DNA of 64,000 bases from Dryocola sp051307055. Its GTDB lineage: Bacteria > Pseudomonadota > Gammaproteobacteria > Enterobacterales > Enterobacteriaceae. Below are positions 25,621-34,411 of this stretch, piece by piece. Position numbers and translations under genes: made by a program. The number at the start of each line of letters is the position of its first letter. The first letter of the stretch is position 1. Location of the stretch: positions 2,604,001-2,668,000 of the forward strand of contig NZ_CP149994.1 of the NCBI RefSeq assembly GCF_051307055.1. The letters run 5' to 3'. Below the pieces are notes generated by a model. That model did not search any database and was not told the origin of the DNA. It saw nothing but the letters and a program-made list of their open reading frames with translations.

Positions 25621-28620
25621 ATGAAGAAATCACGTATCAGCCAGCATGGCTCATTGCTGGTGGCATTAACCTCTGCGCAGGGATTGCTGGCAACACCGGC
25701 CCTCGCGGTGAGCGACTATACCATAACCGACTCTCAGCAGAACGTTCAGATCTCCAGCGCTTATGACTCCGTTACCATAACCGCTCCGGGCACCGTTACC
25801 GGTACTCAGACGCATGCGCTTTCCGTCATTCAGGGTGTGCTCGTCGGCACGCTGGAAAACGCGGGACTCATTACCGGCACCGGTTATTCTGCACTGAACC
25901 TTGACGGAAACATTAGCAATATTAATAACTCAGGTACAATTGAGAGCAACGGTAACGCCCTCGACACCGTTCACCTGAGCGCAACAGGTCAGGTCGGTAG
26001 CCTGATGAATAGCGGCGCCATCACCGGCTCAACGAACAATATCTTTTCCGGCTCAAGTAACGCGACTATTAACAACGCCGGGGTGATTAACAATCTGACA
26101 AATACCCAAAGCGGTACCATCAGCGGTTATACCGCGATCAACAATACCGGCCAGATTGACGTACTGAATAACGCTGGCACCATTCATATGGATAATAACT
26201 CCGGTCATTACTCTGAGAATGCCGCAGTTTTAAACAAGGGAACTATTGGTACATTTAATAATACCGGCCTGATCGACAGCGGCAGCTCAAACAACGGCTA
26301 TAGCGAATCAGCCGTGTTGAATCAGGGCACGATTAACACGCTGATAAACGATGGTATCATCAGAAGCAGTTACTTTGGCGTGCAAAACCGGGGCACGATT
26401 GGCACATTCACCAATAATGGTGAAATCAGCGGCGCTATCGTTGGCGTTTATAATTATTATAACAACAATAATATTAATGCTGCTAACGGCAATGTCGTTA
26501 ATAACGGGCTAATCAGCAGCAGCATCTACGCTATATATAATGCTGATAATAATAATTCGAATGCATCATTTAATATCGTTAACAGCGGCAGGATTACCGG
26601 CGATAGCTATGCCATCTTCAATAACGCTTACGGTAGTACCTCCACAACTTCTATGACAATCGCCAACAGTGGCATCATCGAAGGTAATATTTCAAACGCT
26701 AGTTCCTTGCCGCTAATCATCGAAGGCGGCAACGGCAGTACCGGTATCCTGACGGGTATTAACGGAATCGGGCAAATCGACAACCCGAACAGCGATGTGA
26801 TTTTCAGCACCGGCCGCCTGCTGCTTGATGACAACATTTCGACCCAGGGAACCGTTAACAACGATGCGGCATCGCTGCAAATCAACAACACGATCGCCAT
26901 TAGCGGTAACTACCATCAGGGCAGCAACGCGGCACTGATCGTCGGCGTCGCTGACACGGCGGTGGCTAACGCCTCTTCTGCCGATACCGGCTATGGCCGT
27001 CTGGTCGTGAACGGTTCTGCGATCGTTGACGCAGGTTCAGGCGTCAGCCTGGCCCGTACCGGTAATACATACCAGTTCGCCGCCGGTCAGCGCTACGTAG
27101 TCATCGATGCCAGCAGCACCGACACCAATTACAATGTGGATCGGTTACGCTACCAGGCCGCGGGTTATACCGGTGCAGCGACTGGCTCGACCTATGACGA
27201 AAATGGTCGTAGCTCGCTGGTTGTTACGCTGCAGGAACCCGTCACGCCGCCGCCAACGACGACCCCAACGGATCCGACTACACCAGTGACGCCGGCTCAG
27301 CCGAACCCGACGCCAACGACGCCAGCAACACCCGATCCGGTTCCGACGACGCCTGTCACCCCAACGACGCCTGTGACGCCCGATCCGATCCCAACCACGC
27401 CGGTAACTCCCGATCCGATCCCGACGATGCCTGAGCCGGTTCCGACAACGCCAGCCACGCCGGCCACCCCGGACTCCACCAAACCGGGCTGGGCAACCAT
27501 TCCAAACGCCACGGCAGCGTTGGGCGGACTGGGTCATTATTCGGGCATTTCTCCGCAGCTGCTTGAGCTCTATAACGCCTCGCTGGCGATTGCAGACCAG
27601 AAAGAAGCAAACCGCGTGGGCGAGCGCCTCTCTGCGAGCCAGAATATTAACACCAGCGCCGCGACAAACGTTGCAACCCTGACGGCCATGTCCGTAGTTA
27701 CCACCCACATGGATCTTGCTCGCAATCCGCAAACGGCAGGCATAAGCGGCGTAGCAACGGGCGATGCTTACAGCGAATGGATCCTCTGGGGTCAGCCGTT
27801 CGGTGGGTATGCCCGCCAGGACAGCACCAGCAATGTCAGCGGCTATAGCGCGAAATTCGGCGGCCTGATCCTCGGTGCCGACCGTGCGCTGGGCGACGAC
27901 TGGCGCGTAGGCGGCGCAGTCAACTACAGCAACACCTCTGTTCATGGTAAAGATAACCTGAGCGGCAACGCCTCCACCGCCGACAACTACGGTCTGATTG
28001 GCTACGCAGGCTACACCGGCAATCCCTGGTATGTGAATTTGTCCGCCGGCGTCAACCGTCAGAACTATGATTCTACCCGCCGCACAGACTTCACCGGCTT
28101 CTCCGGTAGCGCACAGGGTAAATTCAACGGCCAGTCTGTCACGCTGCAAAGTGAATTTGGTTATCCGCTCACGCTGCCTGCTGAGGTGATTGTCACTCCG
28201 CTCGCGGCCCTCTCTTATAGCTATCAGCACGTTGACGGCTATAAAGAAACCGGTGGTAACGGCATGGCGCTGGACGTGAGTTCAAGCCATACGCAGTCTG
28301 TAGCGAGCAATATCGGTGCGCGCCTGGAAAAAACCTTCGATACCGGTCTGGGTAAACTGACCCCCTTTGCGCAGCTCTCCTGGATCCATGAGTACGACAA
28401 CACCGAAACCAGCAGCACCGCAACCTACGCAGCCGACACTATTGGTGAAACGAGTTTCACTTCCAGAGGTATCGCACCGGTGAAGGATATGGCAGGCGTG
28501 GCTATCGGCAGCACGCTGTATAACGCTAACGATTTGAACCTCGACGCACGTTACGATCTGCAGGCGGGCGAGCGCTACCAGGCACATACCTTCAGCCTGC
28601 GTTTACGCAAGATGTTCTGA
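25621..28620 (+). CDS. Autotransporter adhesin-like protein
   Basis: Type Va secreted protein, 999 residues from ATG 25621 (MKKSRISQHGSLLVAL, signal peptide ending near ALA at about residue 30). The passenger (about 31-540) is made of short Asn/Gly-rich units such as INNSGTI and LNNAGTI, the signature of a beta-helix. A Pro/Thr linker with repeated TPVTPDPIPTTP-type units spans about 541-620. The beta-barrel occupies about 715-999 and ends in LRLRKMF, the terminal Phe expected for BAM recognition. No protease or lipase motif seen in the passenger, so adhesion or aggregation is the likeliest job. An in-frame TTG further upstream is not used because the signal peptide would be buried. Confidence 0.88.
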   Translation: MKKSRISQHGSLLVALTSAQGLLATPALAVSDYTITDSQQNVQISSAYDSVTITAPGTVTGTQTHALSVIQGVLVGTLENAGLITGTGYSALNLDGNISNINNSGTIESNGNALDTVHLSATGQVGSLMNSGAITGSTNNIFSGSSNATINNAGVINNLTNTQSGTISGYTAINNTGQIDVLNNAGTIHMDNNSGHYSENAAVLNKGTIGTFNNTGLIDSGSSNNGYSESAVLNQGTINTLINDGIIRSSYFGVQNRGTIGTFTNNGEISGAIVGVYNYYNNNNINAANGNVVNNGLISSSIYAIYNADNNNSNASFNIVNSGRITGDSYAIFNNAYGSTSTTSMTIANSGIIEGNISNASSLPLIIEGGNGSTGILTGINGIGQIDNPNSDVIFSTGRLLLDDNISTQGTVNNDAASLQINNTIAISGNYHQGSNAALIVGVADTAVANASSADTGYGRLVVNGSAIVDAGSGVSLARTGNTYQFAAGQRYVVIDASSTDTNYNVDRLRYQAAGYTGAATGSTYDENGRSSLVVTLQEPVTPPPTTTPTDPTTPVTPAQPNPTPTTPATPDPVPTTPVTPTTPVTPDPIPTTPVTPDPIPTMPEPVPTTPATPATPDSTKPGWATIPNATAALGGLGHYSGISPQLLELYNASLAIADQKEANRVGERLSASQNINTSAATNVATLTAMSVVTTHMDLARNPQTAGISGVATGDAYSEWILWGQPFGGYARQDSTSNVSGYSAKFGGLILGADRALGDDWRVGGAVNYSNTSVHGKDNLSGNASTADNYGLIGYAGYTGNPWYVNLSAGVNRQNYDSTRRTDFTGFSGSAQGKFNGQSVTLQSEFGYPLTLPAEVIVTPLAALSYSYQHVDGYKETGGNGMALDVSSSHTQSVASNIGARLEKTFDTGLGKLTPFAQLSWIHEYDNTETSSTATYAADTIGETSFTSRGIAPVKDMAGVAIGSTLYNANDLNLDARYDLQAGERYQAHTFSLRLRKMF

Positions 28621-28646
28621 AACCATCGACGGTAAGCAACAGGTAA

Positions 28647-28672
28647 CGGGGCCATTAAGGCCCCGTTTTTTT
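28647..28672 (+). terminator. Terminator of the autotransporter gene
   Basis: CGGGGCC and GGCCCCG arms around ATTAA followed by TTTTTTT, 27 bases after the stop. Confidence 0.9.
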
Positions 28673-28735
28673 GCACATTTGAATTTCTACCGTATCCGGC
28701 AGATAGTGATGGTTTTGGCAATATGTGAAAAACCT

Positions 28736-29353
28736 ATGACATTTCCCCTCTTAAAAAGCGCCGCGCTGGTTTTGCTGGCGATCCTCGCCTGGACCGGTAT
28801 CCATGCCGGGGACAAAATAACCTGGCTGATGGAAGTCACGCCGGTGCTGATCATAGTTCCTTTACTGTGGGTCACGCATGCGCGCTATCCGTTAACGCCG
28901 CTGCTGTATACGCTGATATTTTTTCACGCCATTATCCTGATGGTTGGCGGTCAGTACACCTACGCCAAAGTGCCAGTCGGTTTTGACGTGCAGGCCTGGC
29001 TTGGACTGAGCCGTAATCCTTACGATAAACTCGGTCACTTTTTTCAGGGGCTGGTGCCGGCGCTGGCAGCCAGAGAAATCCTTATTCGGGGCCGGTACGT
29101 GCGCGGTCGCAAAATGCTCGGGTTCGTGGTGTGCTGCATTGCGCTGGCGATCAGCGCCGTTTATGAGCTGATCGAATGGTGGGCGGCGCTGGCTATGGGC
29201 CAGGGCGCTGACCTTTTCCTCGACACCCAGGGCGATCCGTGGGATACCCAGTCGGATATGTTTTGCGCCCTGCTGGGCGCGCTGACCACAACGATCTTTC
29301 TGGCGGGCTATCATCAACGTCAGCTTGTTAGCCGTTTACGGCAGCGCCCTTAG
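28736..29353 (+). CDS. DUF2238 membrane protein (YjdF-like)
   Basis: Inner-membrane protein with about six spans, similar to E. coli YjdF (209 residues); 205 residues from ATG 28736 (MTFPLLKSAALVLLA). Conserved polar motifs sit between spans: YDKLGHFFQG, YELIEWWAA and GDPWDTQSDM. Function unknown. The start is uncertain because the upstream ribosome site is weak; in-frame ATGs exist at 28709 and 28679. Its end overlaps the yedJ end by four bases on the opposite strand. Confidence 0.8.
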   Translation: MTFPLLKSAALVLLAILAWTGIHAGDKITWLMEVTPVLIIVPLLWVTHARYPLTPLLYTLIFFHAIILMVGGQYTYAKVPVGFDVQAWLGLSRNPYDKLGHFFQGLVPALAAREILIRGRYVRGRKMLGFVVCCIALAISAVYELIEWWAALAMGQGADLFLDTQGDPWDTQSDMFCALLGALTTTIFLAGYHQRQLVSRLRQRP

Positions 29354-30045
29354 CGCAGGGGGGATAATTGCTCAATCACGTCGTCGTCGAGGTGATGGTA
29401 TTCCCCCTTTAGTTCAGCACAAAGCTTTGCCATGTAATGCACCAGAAAATCGACATTGTGGCGCGCCAGCTCCCGTCCCGCGTCGGTTTGCATCAAACGG
29501 GGTAGTTTTAGCAGCTTTTGCTGAAAATGGTCGAGCGCATAGCTGGCGTCGTCTAACTCACGCTGTCTGGCAAGCGGATCTTCGCTATCAAACAGCGCTC
29601 TTCCCAGCGCGCCGGAGACGTAAAACACGCGAGCAAGGCCAATTGCGCCCAGCGACTCAAGCCGATCGGCATCCTGGACAACTCTGGCTTCCAGCGTTTG
29701 CGGCGCTACGCCCGCGCTAAAGCTATGGGCGTGAACAGCGTGGGCCACCGCGTCACGCATCTCATGTGGAAAGTCTGGAAAGTGGACATCGAGGATGCGT
29801 AACGTTTCAAGCGCGGCCTGAGCAGAGGCCAGATGCCGCTGCGGGTGGTTTTTGGGCAGATTGACGATGTCATGAAAATAACAGGCGGCAAGCACCACTA
29901 AACGACTGGCTTGCGTTCCTTCCATAATCCGCTGCGCCGTTTTCCAGACGCGGCGAAAATGCGCAACATCATGGGCTTTATCATCCTGCAGCCAGTGATC
30001 GTGCAGATACTGCTCAAATCGCGCTTGCCAACGGGCTATCGGCAT
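29350..30045 (-). CDS. yedJ: HD-domain phosphohydrolase YedJ
   Basis: A 231-residue cytosolic protein equal in length to E. coli YedJ. HD-domain metal ligands are visible: HDVAHFRRVW, CYFHDIVNLPKNHPQ, HAHSFSAG and QDADRLESLGAIGLAR. The start at ATG 30045 (MPIARWQARF) has GAGGAGC upstream. Family members hydrolyse phosphorylated nucleotides or sugars; substrate unknown. Confidence 0.9.
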   Translation of the reverse strand: MPIARWQARFEQYLHDHWLQDDKAHDVAHFRRVWKTAQRIMEGTQASRLVVLAACYFHDIVNLPKNHPQRHLASAQAALETLRILDVHFPDFPHEMRDAVAHAVHAHSFSAGVAPQTLEARVVQDADRLESLGAIGLARVFYVSGALGRALFDSEDPLARQRELDDASYALDHFQQKLLKLPRLMQTDAGRELARHNVDFLVHYMAKLCAELKGEYHHLDDDVIEQLSPLR

Positions 30046-30110
30046 ACGTGCTCCTCGTTTCGTTGTCACACTCCGTACCTGTACAAGCGCAGGCCCCGGC
30101 GACCAGCATT

Positions 30111-30377
30111 TTATTCCCGATGCAAATCACCGCGCGGGCGCGTATACCAGGCAACCCAGCCAAGCACCGCGGCCGCCGACCCCAGCACCAGCAATCCCAT
30201 TAACGCCCCCAGCAATTTTCCGCCTAATGAGCCCATTTCCCCGCCGGTGACGCGACTGACTACCCAGAAATATCGCAGCATCGCCCAGACAATATACAGG
30301 CAGAATCCATAGAATAACCACAGGGCAATTTTCCCTCCCGACGTGCGGGCTGGTTTCGCATCCTTAACGTTCGACAT
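30111..30377 (-). CDS. Small two-span membrane protein, positional match to yedR/drpB
   Basis: An 88-residue protein with two hydrophobic spans (about 18-40 and 52-75). In E. coli the neighbour of yedJ at this place is yedR (drpB, a divisome-associated membrane protein). The layout fits, but I cannot confirm the match from sequence alone, so no symbol is given. The CRP-like site at 30431 lies upstream. Confidence 0.65.
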   Translation of the reverse strand: MSNVKDAKPARTSGGKIALWLFYGFCLYIVWAMLRYFWVVSRVTGGEMGSLGGKLLGALMGLLVLGSAAAVLGWVAWYTRPRGDLHRE

Positions 30378-30665
30378 AGCTATCTCAACTCAAAAGCGTG
30401 GGGATGACGGCGGTGTTGCCGTCCTTACAATGTGATTTTTATCACATCTTTATTGCAAATCAACTGCCAGAAAGCTGATTTTTGCCTGAAGCCCGTAAGC
30501 GATGAAGAATAGCGGTTTAAAAACGACCAGCGTAAATAATTGTGCGGGTTCGGCTCACTTGTGACCCCTGTCGTTGAAGTGATTTTCATTAAGTGCTTGA
30601 ATAATGGCTCGGCAGAAATCTCCCCGATATGTTCTGTTCAAATAATGACTTTGCGAGCAAGAAAT
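30378..30665. promoter_or_regulatory. Divergent region between the small membrane gene and mtfA
   Basis: A 288-base region with the CRP-like site listed separately. Open frames that extend mtfA upstream into it are not conserved and are ignored. Confidence 0.5.
30431..30446. promoter_or_regulatory. CRP (or FNR-like) binding site
   Basis: TGTGATTTTTATCACA is a perfect TGTGA-N6-TCACA inverted repeat, the CRP consensus core. It lies 54 bases upstream of the minus-strand membrane gene and 220 bases before mtfA, so it more likely serves the former. Confidence 0.7.
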
Positions 30666-31442
30666 ATGATTAGGTGGCCCTGGAAAGTAAGTGATGCATC
30701 CACTGTCTCAGCCTTACCGTGGGAGCAGGCCTTAGCTATTCCCGTGCTGGCAGCGCTCACCCCTGTTGAACAACAAAAGTTGCTCCGTCTCGCCGATCGT
30801 TTTTTACAGCAAAAACGGCTGGTCCCCCTGCAGGGTTTCGAACTGGACGATCTGAAGAGCGCCCGTATCGCGCTGCTGTTCTGCCTTCCCGTGATGGAGC
30901 TTGGCCTGGAATGGCTGGATGGTTTCCATGAGATACTTATCTACCCGGCTCCTTTTGTCGTGGACGATGAGTGGCAGGATGAGATCGGCCTGGTACACAA
31001 CCAGCGCAGCGTGCAGTCAGGGCAAAGCTGGCAGCAAGGGCCTGTGGTGCTGAACTGGCTGGATGTACAAGACTCCTTTGACGCCTCGGGTTTCAACCTG
31101 ATTATCCATGAGGTCGCCCATAAGCTTGATATGCGCAATGGCGATCGCGCAAGCGGCGTGCCGCTGATCGCCCTGCGGGACGTTGCAGCATGGGAGCACG
31201 ATCTGCATGCCGCCATGAATATCATTCAGGACGAGATCGATCTGGTGGGTGAAAACGCCGCCAGTATCGATGCCTACGCGGCGACCGAACCTGCGGAATG
31301 CTTCGCGGTGCTTTCAGAATATTTCTTCAGCGCGCCAGAGCTGTTTGCGCCGCGCTTCCCCTCCCTTTATCAGCGATTTCGCATGTTCTATGGCCAGGAT
31401 CCGCTCCAGCGTTTGCACAGGAGCGAAAACTACGAGCACTGA
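30666..31442 (+). CDS. mtfA: MtfA peptidase, regulator of the glucose PTS
   Basis: Zinc metallopeptidase (M90) that binds and removes the Mlc repressor, thereby derepressing ptsG. 258 residues from ATG 30666 (MIRWPWKV), in line with E. coli MtfA (265). The HEVAH zinc motif is at residues 148-152, with a third ligand expected in the conserved DAYAATEPAECFAVLSEYFF segment. The C-terminal tail is a little shorter than in E. coli. Confidence 0.95.
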   Translation: MIRWPWKVSDASTVSALPWEQALAIPVLAALTPVEQQKLLRLADRFLQQKRLVPLQGFELDDLKSARIALLFCLPVMELGLEWLDGFHEILIYPAPFVVDDEWQDEIGLVHNQRSVQSGQSWQQGPVVLNWLDVQDSFDASGFNLIIHEVAHKLDMRNGDRASGVPLIALRDVAAWEHDLHAAMNIIQDEIDLVGENAASIDAYAATEPAECFAVLSEYFFSAPELFAPRFPSLYQRFRMFYGQDPLQRLHRSENYEH

Positions 31443-31514
31443 GGGTAAAACGGCGCATTAATTCAACAAGTTGATTTTAATTTGCTCATTTGAATCAAGG
31501 CGTTATTTTTATCA

Positions 31515-31543
31515 TTGACTCTTTTTAAGCGTGAGGCTACTAT
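31515..31543 (+). promoter_or_regulatory. Sigma-70 promoter of the first tRNA-Asn gene
   Basis: TTGACT (31515-31520), 17-base spacer, TACTAT (31538-31543), 18 bases before the mature tRNA start. The second tRNA-Asn gene has the same arrangement. Confidence 0.85.
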
Positions 31544-31561
31544 TCGCCTCGTTCACACGAT

Positions 31562-31637
31562 TCCTCTGTAGTTCAGTCGGTAGAACGGCGGACTGTTAAT
31601 CCGTATGTCACTGGTTCGAGTCCAGTCAGAGGAGCCA
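31562..31637 (+). tRNA. tRNA-Asn(GUU)
   Basis: A 76-base cloverleaf with encoded CCA. The anticodon loop CTGTTAATC carries GTT, the T loop GGTTCGAGTCC is normal, and acceptor arms TCCTCTG and CAGAGGA pair perfectly. It sits downstream of mtfA like E. coli asnT. Confidence 0.98.
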
Positions 31638-31642
31638 TATTT

Positions 31643-31678
31643 AAAAAGCCCGCTTAAGGAAACTTAAGCGGGCTTTTT
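31643..31678 (+). terminator. Terminator of the first tRNA-Asn gene
   Basis: A long perfect stem, GCCCGCTTAAG and CTTAAGCGGGC around GAAA, followed by TTTTT. The A run on the left side makes it usable from the opposite strand too, where the gallate operon ends. Confidence 0.92.
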
Positions 31679-31726
31679 GCTTTATACGCTACGCGAGAAA
31701 ACCCCTGCAGGCCTTCCCTTGCGGAT

Positions 31727-32599
31727 TTACTTCAGCCTGTCCAGCGCATCCTGCCAGACGAACGGCGTCAAATCGCCATAGCCCATGCCGTGCCCGGCTA
31801 TCCTGGCTGGCAATTCCGCCTGTACAAGCTGTGTCGCATGACTCATTACCGCTTTCACGCCTGCATCCTGTAAGGTTTTCACCACTTCGCCCATCTCTTC
31901 CGCACGCCTGACGCCATGTTCAGCGACACGGCTGATGAGGTAATGCGGCAGTTGATCGTCCCATCCCAGCGACGGAAAACTGGCATGCAGGGAGGCCAAA
32001 ACGGCATCTTCCACGCCGTACTGCCGCGCCGCGCTAAGGCATTCGGTGGTTAACGCTTCCAGCCCTTTAATCATCACGCTGCGACACATTTTGATCGCCG
32101 ACACGTCGCCCACCTTCTCGCTGGCAGCGCGTGCGTTACAGCCCAGCGTACATAATGTTTGCGTAACGCTGTTTGCGGCAGTCCCACCGATCAGCAGCGG
32201 CGTACCAAGTCGTTTCGGCGGCACCGGCGCCATTACCGCGACATCCAGATAATCTCCTGCACCAGCGGCCAGCGCTTTTGCGGCTGTACGCTTTGTTTCA
32301 GGCGCAACGGAATTAAAATCCAGGAAAATCTGGCCCTGACAGAGCAGGGAAGCAGCCTGCTCCGCTACTTCCAGCGCGCTGGATGCTGTCACCAGCGATA
32401 GCACCAGGCTTGAGCCTTCAAGCGCGTCAGCCAAAGAGCTGGCTGGCTGCACACCGATCTGCACAGCCAGCCCGCGTAAATGCTCCGCTTGCCTACCGAG
32501 AAACTTTTTGTCCCATACTTTTATATCGGCCCTGCCAGCTAAATCTCCGGCATAAATTTGTCCGGCCTCGCCAAAACCTACAATCGCAATGCGCGTCAT
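31727..32599 (-). CDS. NAD(P)-binding dehydrogenase with DUF1932 domain
   Basis: A 290-residue protein from ATG 32599 (MTRIAIVGFGEAGQ, good AAGGAG site). N-terminal Rossmann fold of the 6-phosphogluconate/hydroxyisobutyrate dehydrogenase type (GFGEAGQ, residues 7-13) and a helical DUF1932 C-terminal domain (from about 190). Last gene of the galBCD operon, 10 bases after galD. The known gallate route needs no dehydrogenase, so this enzyme either handles a side product or related substrate such as a methylated or reduced acid. The catalytic Lys of the family lies near AIKMCRSVMIKG. Confidence 0.82.
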   Translation of the reverse strand: MTRIAIVGFGEAGQIYAGDLAGRADIKVWDKKFLGRQAEHLRGLAVQIGVQPASSLADALEGSSLVLSLVTASSALEVAEQAASLLCQGQIFLDFNSVAPETKRTAAKALAAGAGDYLDVAVMAPVPPKRLGTPLLIGGTAANSVTQTLCTLGCNARAASEKVGDVSAIKMCRSVMIKGLEALTTECLSAARQYGVEDAVLASLHASFPSLGWDDQLPHYLISRVAEHGVRRAEEMGEVVKTLQDAGVKAVMSHATQLVQAELPARIAGHGMGYGDLTPFVWQDALDRLK

Positions 32600-32609
32600 T
32601 GTGCTCTCC

Positions 32610-33692
32610 TTAGTTGCCTGACCACAGTGAACCTGGTATCGCCACTCGCCCCTCAAACAGCAGGCGTGCAGTACGAATTAGCCCGCTATTGATAACCCTG
32701 CCTGCCGTATCACGCGTCAGCATTACGCCGAACTCGCCGGAGGGATGCTCCACCGACAGCCGCTGCACGCGAGCCGCGCTGATATTTGCCAGATCTTCTG
32801 CTACCGAACCGGGGGTCAGACAGGCTGTCGCCACGCTCACCGCGCCCAACACGCCAATCGACGCATGACAGCGGTGTGGAATAAAGGTGCGGGTGGCGAT
32901 AGCGCCGTTCTGCGTCGGTGCGGCAATCAGTGTCATTTTCGGAACGGTACGCTGCCTTACATCGCCAAGGTTCATCCGTGCGCCTGCCTGTAAACGAATG
33001 GACTCCAGCCGCGCTTTAAGCTCTTCATCGTTATCTAACTGTTCACGCGTTTCCAGCCCGCTGCGTTGCAGATCGGCGGCCCTTATCAGCACCACCGGCA
33101 TACCGTTATCGATACAGGTAACGTCGATTCCGTCAAAGCTGTCCCGCGCGTTGCCGGTCGGCAATAACGCGCCACAGCTTGAGCCGGCAATGTTTTGAAA
33201 GCTAAGTACCTGCTCAGCGGCAAAGCCCGGCACGCCATCAATATGCGCGTCGCCTTCGTATTCCACCGCGCCGTCAGGCGTGGCAATTTGCGCTTCGGCT
33301 ATTTGACCGGTGTTTACCATAAAAATACGCACCCGCGTCACCGCGCCCTGCACCGCCACCAGCCCTTTCTCGATCGCAAAAGGCCCGACGGCGGCAAGAA
33401 TGTTGCCGCAGTTTTGCCCGTAATCCACCGCCGCTTTATTCACGTTAACCTGAGCGAACAGGTAATCAACGTCCGCGTCCGGGCGCGTTGAGGTTGAAAT
33501 AATCGCAACTTTGCTGGTCAGCGGATCGGCACCGCCGATGCCGTCAATCTGGCGAGTATCGGGCGACCCCATTACCGCCAGCAGCACGCGATCGCGAGTG
33601 GCTTTATCAGCGGGCAGATGCGCCGCCAGAAAACAGGCGGCTTTAGAAGTGCCGCCGCGCATCAGCACGCAGGGGAGAAAGGTCTGTTTCAT
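32610..33692 (-). CDS. galD: 4-oxalomesaconate tautomerase
   Basis: PrpF/diaminopimelate-epimerase fold enzyme that converts the keto form of 4-oxalomesaconate to the enol form used by the hydratase. 360 residues, equal to Pseudomonas GalD. The MRGGTSKA motif near residue 11 and the NCGN segment (near 94) of the PrpF family are present. Two bases after galC, second from the end of the operon. PrpF itself (methylcitrate) is an alternative on fold alone, but the context settles it. Confidence 0.92.
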   Translation of the reverse strand: MKQTFLPCVLMRGGTSKAACFLAAHLPADKATRDRVLLAVMGSPDTRQIDGIGGADPLTSKVAIISTSTRPDADVDYLFAQVNVNKAAVDYGQNCGNILAAVGPFAIEKGLVAVQGAVTRVRIFMVNTGQIAEAQIATPDGAVEYEGDAHIDGVPGFAAEQVLSFQNIAGSSCGALLPTGNARDSFDGIDVTCIDNGMPVVLIRAADLQRSGLETREQLDNDEELKARLESIRLQAGARMNLGDVRQRTVPKMTLIAAPTQNGAIATRTFIPHRCHASIGVLGAVSVATACLTPGSVAEDLANISAARVQRLSVEHPSGEFGVMLTRDTAGRVINSGLIRTARLLFEGRVAIPGSLWSGN

Positions 33693-33694
33693 CG

Positions 33695-34411
33695 TCAGAT
33701 ATTCTTCAGTTCATTAAGAGAATCAACGTAGCGTAGCCCTTTTTCAGCTAACTTTGGCCGCATCTGGTAAATGTCCAGCCCCAGCTCTCCGGCCGCGAGT
33801 CGCTGACGTTTTCCTTCTTCAGCCGCGACGCGTTTTTGCGCGGCGGCATCCACCGTCGCAGCCTGTTCACGTGGCACGATGACCACGCCGTCATCGTCGG
33901 CTACCACGATGTCCCCCGGATTAACCAGCTGTCCGGCGCAGATCACCGGCACGTTTACCGAACCCAGCGTTTCTTTTATCGTCCCCTGCGCATACACGGC
34001 CCGCGACCAGACAGGAAAATCCATATCACGCAGCGTCTGGCTGTCCCGGATACCTATATCGCCTACCAGAGCAATCACGCCCCGCGCTTTTAACGAGGTC
34101 GCCAGCAAATCGCCAAAAAAGCCGTCATGGCAATCTGAAGTTGGAGCCACAAGCAAGACATCACCAGGTTGACACTGTTCCACCGCAACGTGAAACATCC
34201 AGTTATCACCCGGCGTTACCAGTACGGTAACGGCGCTGCCAGCGATGGCTCGATTTTGCTGAACCGGGCGCACACGAACGTCAAGCAAACCAGTACGTCC
34301 CTGCGCTTCATGTACCGTTGCCACACCATATCTGGCGAAGCGGGCAATCTGCTGGTCATCGACACGCGCAATATTTCTCACCACAACGCCTTTTTTATTT
34401 ACCAGGCTCAT
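33695..34411 (-). CDS. galC: 4-carboxy-4-hydroxy-2-oxoadipate aldolase
   Basis: RraA-fold class II aldolase that splits 4-carboxy-4-hydroxy-2-oxoadipate into pyruvate and oxaloacetate with a divalent metal. 238 residues. The catalytic GDIGIRDSQTL and downstream ADDDGVVIVP segments match the HMG/CHA aldolase group rather than the RNase E inhibitor RraA. Starts in four-base overlap with galB. Confidence 0.92.
   Translation of the reverse strand: MSLVNKKGVVVRNIARVDDQQIARFARYGVATVHEAQGRTGLLDVRVRPVQQNRAIAGSAVTVLVTPGDNWMFHVAVEQCQPGDVLLVAPTSDCHDGFFGDLLATSLKARGVIALVGDIGIRDSQTLRDMDFPVWSRAVYAQGTIKETLGSVNVPVICAGQLVNPGDIVVADDDGVVIVPREQAATVDAAAQKRVAAEEGKRQRLAAGELGLDIYQMRPKLAEKGLRYVDSLNELKNI

Larger units (their letters stand above)
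31551..31681 (+). repeat. 131-bp tRNA-Asn repeat, copy 1
   Basis: From GTTCACACGA through the tRNA and its terminator this block equals 47306-47436 except at one position (31645 A versus 47400 G). The two copies bracket the gallate, chemotaxis, cbl-nac and scs genes. Confidence 0.95.

Noticed and set aside
27241..27480. Possible CRISPR-like or tandem DNA repeat
   Set aside because: The repeats are codons for a Pro/Thr linker of the autotransporter, irregular in length and in frame with the protein.
27145..28230. Long 361-codon open frame on the minus strand inside the autotransporter gene
   Set aside because: It is a shadow of the GC-rich, repetitive autotransporter frame: Arg/Gly-rich low-complexity translation, no ribosome site, no family match.
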